64,000 nucleotides of DNA, taken from Pyropia haitanensis (Eukaryota; Rhodophyta; Bangiophyceae; Bangiales; Bangiaceae). The notes under the pieces were generated by a model. It saw only the letters and a list, made by a program, of their open reading frames with translations. It did no database searches and was not told the DNA's origin. Position numbers and translations under genes: made by a program. The DNA is taken from contig SDUX01000007.1 of the NCBI GenBank assembly GCA_008729055.1, forward strand, positions 4,571,409 through 4,635,408, in the 5' to 3' direction. This document shows, one piece after another, positions 56,056-64,000 of the stretch; positions within the stretch are counted from its first letter, which is position 1; every line of letters begins with the position of its first letter.

Positions 56056-57216
56056 ATGGCGTCTGACGGCGCGGAGGCGGGCTCCACCGACCCCGTCGTG
56101 CTGCTGCCCGCCCTCGAATACACAAGCCCCGCGCCCGGGGATGGCCCTACCGAGCGCACGGTCATCCGGTACGCTCAAGTCAAGGACGATGTGGAGGCGA
56201 CGCCCGTCTTCCAAGGTCTCACCGGGGAGGGCGTGCGGGTGGCGGTGCTGGACACGGGCATTGACACGGGCCACCCCGCGCTCGTCAACCGCTTGGACCT
56301 GACCGCGGCGCGCAACTTTTCGGGCAGCGGCGACCCGGCGGACGTGACGGACCGGCAGGGCCACGGCACCCACTGCGCGGGCATTATCGCGGCCGAGGAC
56401 GTGGGCGCAATTATGAGTGGCATCGCCCCGCGGGCGACGATCGTCCCCATCAAGGTCCTCGGGGACAATGGGAGCGGCAGTCTAGCGGGCATCGCGGCGG
56501 GCATCCGCCACGCGGTTGCGCAGCGGGTGGATGTGATCAGCATGTCGCTCGGCAGCGGCGCTGACGACACGGACTATGAGATCTTTAGCCGCCCGTCTGC
56601 CGAACAGTACGCAGCAATCCAGGAGGCGCTCGCCGCCGGGATAGTTGTGGTTGTGGCGGCGGGCAACTCGGGCCGCCGCTCGTCGCTCAACGAGATCAAC
56701 CCGCCGGGCTCGTACGGCGGCGTCATCACCGTCGCGTCGCACAACGACGCCGGCATCCGGTCGTCGTTTAGTAGCATGGGCGGGGAGCTCGACCTGATGG
56801 CCCCGGGCGAGACGTTTAGCACCTACGCCCGCGGCGTGCCGTACCGCGACGCGCGCGGCAGCCGCCCGGGCCGCGACTATGAGCACCTGACGGGCACGTC
56901 GATGGCGTGCCCGCTGGTCGCGGGCCTCGCCGCGCTGCTCGTGCAGGCGGGCCGGGCGGGGCGCGGCGGCTCGCCGGGCCTGTCCCCGACGCTGTCGCGG
57001 CTGCTGTGGCGGTGCAACTTTGGTGCGCGCAACAACTATGAGGTGCGCGAGCTCCTCCGTTACTTTGCCGACCGCCCGCACGAGCACCGCCGGGAGGACG
57101 GTTACGGCACCCTCAGCGCGGTGTACCAGTTTGTAAAGACGACGGTGCAGGAGGAGCAGCTGACGGTGGGGGGTGCGGCGGTCAAGGCGTCGGCAGGGGA
57201 GAAGGTGTCGGCGTGA
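56056..57216 (+). CDS. Subtilisin-like serine protease (S8 family) without propeptide
   Basis: The 386-residue ORF has the full S8 triad: Asp66 in VAVLDTGIDTGHP, His103 in GHGTHCAGI and Ser282 in GTSMACPLVAG. The oxyanion Asn204 is in AAGNSG. The substrate-binding segment ISMSLGSG (161-168) is also present. Only about 55 residues precede the catalytic domain, and they do not look like an I9 inhibitor propeptide or a signal peptide. The product therefore resembles compact bacterial or intracellular subtilases. The frame is open upstream to 55906 (MASQPRSAVSALAF), but that stretch is pyrimidine-rich leader-like DNA; if used, it could be a targeting peptide. The ATG at 56056 has a good context (tcgccATGG). 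The frame is intact. Possible horizontal origin from bacteria is inference and needs phylogeny. Confidence 0.95.
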   Translation: MASDGAEAGSTDPVVLLPALEYTSPAPGDGPTERTVIRYAQVKDDVEATPVFQGLTGEGVRVAVLDTGIDTGHPALVNRLDLTAARNFSGSGDPADVTDRQGHGTHCAGIIAAEDVGAIMSGIAPRATIVPIKVLGDNGSGSLAGIAAGIRHAVAQRVDVISMSLGSGADDTDYEIFSRPSAEQYAAIQEALAAGIVVVVAAGNSGRRSSLNEINPPGSYGGVITVASHNDAGIRSSFSSMGGELDLMAPGETFSTYARGVPYRDARGSRPGRDYEHLTGTSMACPLVAGLAALLVQAGRAGRGGSPGLSPTLSRLLWRCNFGARNNYEVRELLRYFADRPHEHRREDGYGTLSAVYQFVKTTVQEEQLTVGGAAVKASAGEKVSA

Positions 57217-58123
57217 TGGTGTCTGTCGGCGGAGAGGGAGACGGGGGGATCAGCGGGTCGGATGGCGCCCGCCAGTTGCTCGTGCTTTTCATGCCTCGGC
57301 CTCCGCCGGCGATAGAGAACGAACGGATGACGTTATTGCTCTGCGACACCTATGGAGGGAAGACGAGTGAGGGAACGATTTGCTTTTGTATGGGCTCTAC
57401 CCTGTGCTATATCATGTGGTGAGCATGCGCACACACCCGCCCCCTCCCTCTCGTCCCGTGTCCTTGTCACCGTTTGCCATTCGATCCCCCGCCCCCCGCC
57501 ACAAGTCGTGTGGTCGCCACAGGACCTGCTGTCGTGGCCGGACTCCCATCCATTCCGCCGGATACGACCAGCATGGACAAAGTGGGGACAGCCGTATTGT
57601 AGCTGACCAGTGCCTGGTCGCTTGAAGTCATGTGTATCCGGCCAAATTTTGATCTATTCGTCCAGGCTCCGTGACAGGCACGGTTGTCACGGAAAGTACA
57701 ATTACGTTTGGGGTTCCAATTAATATGAAATTCACCCTGGTGACAAGTGACCTCCTGCTGGTTCCAGCAGCTCAGGCGCTGACTGATGTCAACCGTATGT
57801 CAGGTCTCCCGCGGACATCACAGCCCCGGTGCGGCGATGTCCAGACACTTTGCGGTACCTCGGCAGCAGAGGGACGGCCGCTAAGCTACCTCCCTCGACG
57901 CTGCCCGTCCGGCGGTCCTCTTGAAGTGCAGGTCACCAGACACACCACACCGCTTGCACGGCTCTCCATCGGGTCTTGTATCCAACCCTCCTCCCCCGCC
58001 CGCCCGCCGTCCGCCACCGCCCGCCGTCTAGCCGCCCTCCTCCGCCACAGCTGGCTGCCTAGCGCTGCTCCCCCCCTCGCACCGTCTCGGCCGCCCACCC
58101 CCCCCCCCCCCCCGTCTTCCCCA
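57217..58123. other. Intergenic region between subtilase and DUF2306 genes
   Basis: Moderate-GC DNA. It contains an 8-bp stem (ccgtgaca/tgtcacgg, 57669-57692) and another short stem around ctgctggttccagcag (57757-57772). The + frame stays open but has no conserved residues before 58124. Confidence 0.5.
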
Positions 58124-58915
58124 ATGGGGACAGCTGCGCCGATGAAGCCTCACCCCCCCTCGGACCCCCACCCCCTGTCATCGGTGCGCGCCTTCTTCGC
58201 CACCGCCGCCTCTACCCCCGCCTGGCGTGCGGCGTACGCGGCCAACGCGGCGTTTACGGTGCCCTTCCTCGTCTATGCCGGCCTCCACGGCCACCCCGCG
58301 ACGACCCACCTGGTCGCGCTGCCCGGCCAGGCCGACGTGGCCGCCGCGCACCGCTTCCTGTTCAGCAGCCACTCGGTCGCGGCGTTTGCCTACGCCCCCG
58401 CCGCGCTCGTCCAGTTCCACGCGGGCCTCCGCCGGTCCGCCCGGCGGCTGCACCGCGCCAGCGGCTACGCGTTTGTCGCCGCCGCCGCCGCGCTCGGCGC
58501 CGGCGGCGGCACGGGGCTGGCCGCCAACAGCTTCACGCGCTTCCCCGGGGGGGTGCTGGCGGCGGTGGGGGCGGCGCTGAGCGTCGCGTTTCTGGCGGCG
58601 GGCGTGGCCGCCGCGCGGGGTGGGCGGCTGGCCGCCCACCGCGACTGGATGGTGCGGCATTACGGGGTGACGTGGGGGCTCGTCGCGGGCAGCCGCCTGC
58701 TGCCGGCGGTGTGGATGCCCGTCGCGGTCGCGTGGGGGGTGTCCGAGTGGGAGGCCATGGCGGGCGCGTGGACGGTGTGCATGCTGGGCGGCATGGTCGC
58801 CGCCGAGCTGGTCGTTGCAACGTACCGGCAGGGGGAGGGGGGGAGGCGGGCGCACGCCGCTTGCCCCACCTGTGCGCAGAGGGAAGGCCGAGCGGCGACG
58901 GCCAAGGCAGCGTGA
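58124..58915 (+). CDS. DUF2306-like multi-pass membrane protein
   Basis: The 263-residue protein has about six hydrophobic segments. After a Pro-rich start (MGTAAPMKPHPP) come AYAANAAFTVPFLVYAGL, a segment with SHSVAAFAYAPAALVQFHAG, the basic loop RRSARRLHRASGYAFV, two Ala-rich segments, AAHRDWMVRHYGVTWGLVAG, and a last TM with GAWTVCMLGGMVAAELVVAT. The pair LHR..GY and AHRDWMVRHY matches the conserved H/R pattern of the DUF2306 family, whose function is unknown; the His residues could bind heme or metal. A second in-frame Met lies six codons downstream. Frame is intact. Family assignment is by motif only. Confidence 0.75.
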   Translation: MGTAAPMKPHPPSDPHPLSSVRAFFATAASTPAWRAAYAANAAFTVPFLVYAGLHGHPATTHLVALPGQADVAAAHRFLFSSHSVAAFAYAPAALVQFHAGLRRSARRLHRASGYAFVAAAAALGAGGGTGLAANSFTRFPGGVLAAVGAALSVAFLAAGVAAARGGRLAAHRDWMVRHYGVTWGLVAGSRLLPAVWMPVAVAWGVSEWEAMAGAWTVCMLGGMVAAELVVATYRQGEGGRRAHAACPTCAQREGRAATAKAA

Positions 58916-59176
58916 GGTGGGACGTCGGGGGGGGGGGGGGGTGGCGGGGTGGATCCATCAAGCAAGCAACAATTTGTATGTACAGGTATGCAGACCGGTT
59001 GCGTAGGCGCCACGCAATGGCCTTCCTTCTACGCACACATGCTGGCCGTCCTGGTCAACTCCACGTGAGCACCCACGCTTCCACGACCGCCCTGCGTCCC
59101 CTCGTCGCCGTGCCCCCCTCTTGCCTCCCCCCCCCCCCCTCCCCCCCTCCCTTCCTCCCCGCGCCCACCGTCCACC

Positions 59177-61058
59177 TCAGTCCAGCCCCGTGTAAATCAA
59201 CACGGCGGTGATGGCCATGATGACGCCCGCCCCCCCCACCGCCGCGGCGGCCTTGACCTCCCGGTCCGCTGGGTGCCCCCCAAACTCCTCCATCGTCACC
59301 TCAAACGCAATGTACAGGAAGATGCCCGCCGACAGTGCCAGCAGCACCCCCGTCACCGTGTCGCTGACGTCGCCATCAATCGCGGCGCCGACGCCCGCCG
59401 CGGCGGGCGTCACCGCCGCCCATGCAACGACGAGCGCGACCGTCTGCGCCCGCCGCAGGCGCTCGCGCTCAAACTTGACCCCGAGCGACGCGGACGTGGC
59501 CCACTTGTGGGCCCCAATGGCGAGGAACGTGTTGAGCGCGGTCGACCAGTTGTCGGCGAGGCCCAGCGACAGCGACTCAAACACCGAGTGGATCGCCACC
59601 GACCCCGCGGCGAGGAGGGCGCGCCCAAAGTTGGGGGAGAAAAAGCCGACGTTCTCCGCCTCCCGCAGGTACCCATGGGAGGAGCCCGACGTGAGGTACG
59701 ACTCGCCCGACGCCACTGATAGGGCGCTGGGCGAGCGCCTGAGCGACAGCCCGTCGCCGCCGACGCCGCCGTCGCCGTTGCCGCCACCGTCGCCGTCGCC
59801 CGGCGCCGCCGCCGCGCCGTCGCCGCCATTGGCCGACGACACGCCGGCGGCCGGCCCACCCGCCCCCCTCCCCCACATGCACCAAACGCCGTGGCCGCGG
59901 CCGTGACCGTGGCCGTGGCCGTCCGTGGCCTTGCCCATCAGCAGGTGCTCGATAAAGAGGATGCCGTAAAAGCCGCCCAACGCCAGCGCGTAGGCGGTAG
60001 GGAAGCGGTGGCCGCCGCCGCCCTCCAGCTCCTCCTCCCCCCCCCCCCCCCTCCCCCCCGCCCGCGTGGCCCGCCCCGTGGCCGTCGCCGCCCTCAAGGT
60101 GCTCCGCCGCCTCGGGCAGCACGTGCAGCATGCCCGTCGCAAAGAACACGCCCCCACTAAACGCGTTGGCCACGTGCAGCGCCCTCTCGGGGCTGGCCAG
60201 CAGCTGCAAGCCGCTCGGCGCGAGCCCCCCCGCGACGCCCTCAACAAAGAGGGCGGTGAGGAAGAGGGCCTTCCACCGGCCGAGGCACGCCGACGAGCCG
60301 TCGCAGCGGGCGCGATCGCCCGCCGCGGCCACGTCGGCGGGGGGAGGGGGGGCGGCGGCCGCCGCCGCTGGCCGGGTGGCCCCCGCGCCCGCGTCCGTGG
60401 CGGCCGCGGTGGCAGCCCAGACGGGCACCGCCACAGACGGCGGAAAGGGGGAGGGCAAGGCCGCGACCGCCCCGCCGCCGGCCACGCCGGCGGCAGTGGC
60501 CGCGCCGGCGGCGGCCGCGTCAGCGACCGCGGCGGCCGGGCGGGCGGCCAGCAGCGCCGCCGGCGTGGCGCCGCCCGCGGACAAGATGAGGGCGGCGACG
60601 GCGGCGGCGGCGACCGCCGCGGCGGCGGCGCGGACGCGGCCAAGCGCGCGCGCCGGGCGGGACGGCCCACACGCACCGCGCGCCGCGGCGGCGCGCCAGG
60701 GCGCCGCCGCCGCGGCCGGGGCGGCGGCGGCAGCCGACAACGGCGGCGGCGGCGGCGGCGTCCCCGCTCCCGGTGCAGGCGTGGCGCCGTACCACGGTCG
60801 CCACCCCGGCGGGCGGGTAGCCGCCGCCGCCACCGCGTCACGGGCGCGTGCCGTCGGCGGGGGTAGTGGCTGCACCGACGAGGCTGGCGGCGACGGCGAG
60901 GCGGCCGCCGGCGACGCCGGCCGCGGCGGCGGGGGCGCACACGCCCCGCCGGGGCGCCCACAGTGCAGGGGTGGCGGCGGCGGCCGCCGCGCGCCAGCGG
61001 CCACCGCCGGTGGGTCACGCCGGGGGGGGCGGGACGGAGGGGAAGACCCGCCGGCCAT
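59177..61058 (-). CDS. ZIP-family zinc/iron transporter, one frame break
   Basis: ZIP proteins import Zn2+ or Fe2+ into the cytosol. The order is a signal-anchor-like Ala-rich helix (AAAVAALILSAGG), TM1 (FLTALFVEGVAGGLAPSGLQ), ANAFSGGVFFATGMLHVLPE for TM2-3, a His-rich metal-binding loop (HGHGHGRGHG) in a long insertion, IHSVFESLSLGLADNW for TM4, AIGAHKWATSASLG for TM5, then GIFLYIAFEVTMEEF and a last TM ending YTGLD (TAG... read from 59177). The intramembrane metal residues HSVFE and HK are conserved. TM1-3 and TM4-8 are in different frames; the change falls in the C tract at 60039-60053. The ATG at 61058 (MAGGSSPPSRPP) is the best start before the Ala/Pro-rich N-terminus but is not certain. 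The length without low-complexity parts is normal for ZIP. Confidence 0.92.
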
Positions 61059-61197
61059 TGGCGGCGCGTCCCGCCCCCCACCCCCCCCAGCCCCTCGCGG
61101 CGCACCGCAGAGGTGCGCACCGGCCGCGGCAGGCACGGCAGAGGCTGCCGCCGCGGTCGGCACCGCCGCGGGCGGCGGCGGCGGCTGCGACGGCGGG

Positions 61198-61246
<49 letters not shown>

Positions 61247-61689
61247 GCCGCCGCGAGTGGTGGCCACGCATCGGGCAACGAGGGGGGTGGGGGGGGGGGG
61301 CACGCCCCCGCCGCGTGCCGTGGCCGCTGCCGCGTCGCCACCGCGGAGGCGCGGCCGTCAGGGCGAGCGCCGTGGGATGTGGGCGGCCGTGGGGATGGGG
61401 GGGAGCGGCGGTGAGACGGAGCAATGGACGACAAGGGGTGGTGGGGGGGGGGGTGGGGGGGGGGGGGGGGGGGGGGTAGGAGGCGGCGCGCCGCCGGCCG
61501 TTTGCTTGCGATGGGTGCGCCCGTGGCCAACGGGGGGGGGGGGGGGGGGCGGCGGGCGGGACGCGCCGACGCCGCGGCGGGGTGGCCGCGGTCGGGTGGT
61601 GCGCCAGCGGCAGCGGGCGGCGCGCGAGCCGCCGCAGTGGTTGACAGGTGGGAGGCCGCAGCAGCCTGACAAAGAAGGGGAGTGTGTAG

Positions 61690-61878
61690 CGGGTGGGAAG
61701 GGGGGCGGGGTGAGGAGGGGGGGGGAATGGAGTGGGGGGGGGGGGGGCGATGAAGTGGGGGGGGGCAAAAAAAAAAGGGGGAGGGATGAAGTGGGGGGGG
61801 GAAAAAAAAAAAGGGGGGGGTGGGGAGAGGAATATGGCGGGGGGGGAAGGGGCGGGGGGGGAAGGGGCGGGGGGGGTT
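61690..61878. repeat. Polypurine tract with tandem gatgaagtgg-G-A units
   Basis: About 190 bp of nearly pure G and A. Two tandem units (61749-61783 and 61785-61818) each read gatgaagt, a G run, an A10-11 run, then another G run. ggggaaggggcgg is repeated after them. It could form triplex (H-DNA) structures. Confidence 0.85.
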
Positions 61879-62298
61879 GGTCGGCCCGGCAGGCGCCGAC
61901 ACTGGGCTGGGGAGGACCACGCGCCACGCCGGTGAGTCCCCCGCGGGGGACGCCCACCGCCACGCGCCGCGGCCGCCGCGGCTCCGCCCCGCGCGCCATT
62001 CCCGCTGATCTGGCGGCGGCGGCTGCCGGCGCGCCGCGGGCGGCCGTGCCGCCGGCGGGCGCCGCGGGACGCGCGGCGAGCCGCCGCGGGCGGCGGGACG
62101 GGGCGCGGCCGCCCGCGGCGGCGGGTTTCCCCCCCCCCCCTCCCCCCCGGGGGTGGCCAAACCGCGCGGCGGCGCGCGGCGGGGGCAGGGCGAGGCACGC
62201 CCCGTGGCGGGACGCGTCGGCCGGGACGGGCGGGTGGGCGCGCGGACGGGCGCGCCCGCCGCTCCTCCTCCGCGTCCGCTCTCCCCCCCCTCCCCCCC

Positions 62299-62321
62299 TT
62301 TTTTTTTTTTTTTTTTTTTTT
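62299..62321. repeat. T23 mononucleotide tract
   Basis: Long T run next to a C-rich stretch. On the minus strand it is an A23 tract, similar to the A26 tract at 39443. Confidence 0.9.
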
Positions 62322-64000
62322 GCGCTGCGCGACCGCCGCGGTCCCCCCCCCGCTGGGCGTGGCGCTAGGGAGGACGGCCGAGCGGCACGACGAGCAGCTG
62401 GGCGAGGCGGCCGCGGGAGGCGCCGCGGGAGCCACGGCCGCACCCCACGACCGGCGGGGCCCGCCAAGCCGATGCAACGGGCCGTCCGGTGGCGGGCTGT
62501 GGCCGTGCGCCGCGGCCGCCACTCGTCGTGGGCGGCGCCCGCCACTGGCGGGAGGGGTGTGGAGGGGCGGGGGGGGGGGGGGGGGGGGGGAGGCGCGAGC
62601 TGTGGATGCTAGCGCCCCGCGCGTCGCGGCCCGCCACCCGCTGCCTCGGCACGGAGGGACCCACCGCAGACCGCGGCGGTGGTCAGGCGCCGCGGCCGTC
62701 GTTGGTGCTGCGCGTAGGGTTGTTCCGCAACTGCTGCACACACTGGCATGCCACCAAGGATGGGGGGTGCTCCACAGGGGGCTGGTTGGAAGGCCCCTCG
62801 CTAGAGGGCGGCGCGATCGCAGTGATATCGCACCGACCGCTGTCGCACCGCTGCCGAGGCAACTGTAGCGCCGGAGGCAGCTTGTCATCGACGGCTGCGG
62901 CGACGCCTGTTCAACTACTAGCGGTCTGTTAACGGGCAGAGCGGGTAGCTCGAGAGCCGGCGCGGGCTGCACCCTGCCGCTGTTGTGATGTCCAGTGCAG
63001 CGGCGGTACGTGCATCCGGCCAGGGAGCAAGGGCCGATCTGGTCCTCGCCGCTGCGGCTACGACCTCGCATGGGAATGCGGATGCCCTGCCGTGGCATGA
63101 CCTCTACTGCAGCGGTAGCACAATATCCTTCTGCTCGCACACCACGCATGAAGCGTCCCGCTCACGGCCATGTTCTCATAGCACGTCATAGCATGTCAGG
63201 AACCAGAGAAGCGGGGTTGGTCTGCTCGCAACCCCCTCCTGGACCACCCACGGGCGCCCTCCGCGTACAAGGGAGTTTTGCATGCGCACCTAGGAAGTCC
63301 ACTCGACTGGTCAAGTACCGGTCTTGCAACTCAGACTTGCGAAGGTGGCCGGATCAACACTGGGCTTGAATCGTACTGGAGCTGGCGGGCCCACAGAGTA
63401 GAGCCAAATTCGGCCACCCCTGGCTGCACGCTTGAATTCGGCCAAAGGGAGGGGAGACGCCGAGTCACTGCCGTGGGTGGGACGGCGGTGGCGATGACGT
63501 CCCGTAGCGCCAGCGCGCCCGCCCGCGTCCCACTGCGCGTGCACATGGTAGCCGGCGGCGCTGCCCGGTCACAGTGGCCGGCCGGGCACGTCGCTGGGTG
63601 GGCTCTGCCGCCCGCTCTGGGTGCTGCCTCGGCGATGGAGGCCCCGAGGGGGGCTTCAAGAGCTGGCGCCGCGGCGCTGCCTTCGTTCCCGCTCCCCCAT
63701 CGGGCTGGTCGTGGGGCGCTGGCGGTGCGGGGGTCGTGGGCGTTATCTTGGTCGCCTTTAGGATTGGGCATCCCTCGTTGACCTGTGCCGCGAGCCCAGC
63801 CAGCTCCCGGCGCGGCCGACCCACGGTGCCGGGCTGGTGCGGGGTGTGTGGCGGTACTCTCACCCCTCCCCCCACACGGCGTCTTCCCCCTTCTCCCCTA
63901 CCTGGTTGCATCATGGCCCGCCAGGCCAATTGGCAGAGGGCGCGGTCTTCCCTCCCACGGCCGCTGTTGCGATGGACGCTGGCACTGACCGCCGGCCTGA

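Larger units (their letters stand above)
61059..64000. other. Right-end region, no gene recognised
   Basis: 61059-62700 is GC-rich with extreme purine and pyrimidine tracts. 62700-64000 is less GC-rich, with short frames on both strands and no motif. It would contain the ZIP promoter and perhaps part of a gene beyond the edge. Confidence 0.5.

Noticed and set aside
5569..61058. Introns as the explanation for the frame changes
   Set aside because: The breaks fall inside C/G tracts with no GT-AG pair of sensible spacing around them, and conserved sequence continues directly on both sides, for example in the ZIP and HAUS4-like genes.
59577..63149. A 1190-codon minus-strand frame as a single giant ZIP protein
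   Set aside because: Only the part after about 61058 has ZIP-like sequence. The upstream 2 kb runs through polypurine and T23 tracts and encodes Pro/Arg-rich text, so it is unlikely to be translated.

Overview
This window is nuclear DNA of a eukaryote with extreme GC content. Coding stretches look roughly 75-85% G+C, while many intergenic stretches are visibly less GC-rich. Evidence for a eukaryote includes cytosolic ribosomal protein eL32, a TDY-type MAP kinase with a clean GT-AG intron, a TALE homeodomain protein, a probable APC4 subunit and a hAT-type transposon. Genes are intron-poor and carry long Ala, Gly and Pro runs. The best fit is an alga, most plausibly a bangiophyte red alga of the Porphyra/Pyropia type. 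That is inference from composition and gene content; no plastid or rRNA marker is present to prove it.

Layout. 1-530: end of a dispersed repeat with a transposase-like ORF remnant and a perfect hairpin. 530-5.5 kb: no convincing gene. 5.6-9.6 kb (+): uncharacterised low-complexity protein. 11.0-12.5 kb (+): CDF/ZnT zinc transporter, convergent with a probable APC4 (12.9-15.9 kb, -). 16.2-17.1 kb: an 851-bp hAT-like element with a BED-finger ORF. 18.0-22.5 kb (-): TALE/BEL-like homeodomain protein, divergent from a polytopic membrane protein (25.6-27.4 kb, +), which is convergent with a PAP2 phosphatase (27.9-29.1 kb, -). 30.0-30.8 kb: second copy of the first repeat. 31.5-31.9 kb (+): eL32. 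32.9-35.9 kb (-): type II membrane glycosyltransferase with a TIMP/netrin-like N-terminal domain. 36.5-38.3 kb (-): MAP kinase. 40.3-41.1 kb (+): RraA-like protein. 42.6-43.4 kb (+): class I methyltransferase. 43.8-44.6 kb (-): short-chain dehydrogenase. 46.5-47.8 kb (+): probable augmin subunit HAUS4/AUG4. 49.5-51.8 kb (+): secreted Ala/Pro-rich protein. 52.6-53.9 kb (+): membrane RING protein. 56.1-57.2 kb (+): subtilisin-like protease. 58.1-58.9 kb (+): DUF2306-like membrane protein. 59.2-61.1 kb (-): ZIP metal transporter. 61-64 kb: simple repeats and unassigned DNA.

The genes are ordinary unlinked eukaryotic neighbours, not an operon. They cover zinc handling (CDF and ZIP), cell division (APC4, augmin), signalling (MAPK), development (TALE), membrane and wall biology, and metabolism. 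A recurring oddity is that about ten genes change reading frame exactly at C or G mononucleotide tracts, while genes without such tracts (eL32, SDR, subtilase, glycosyltransferase) are intact. This most likely reflects tract-length errors in the assembly, but it affects every gene model and should be resolved. Long open frames exist on all six frames simply because stop codons are rare at this GC content, so most of them were ignored.
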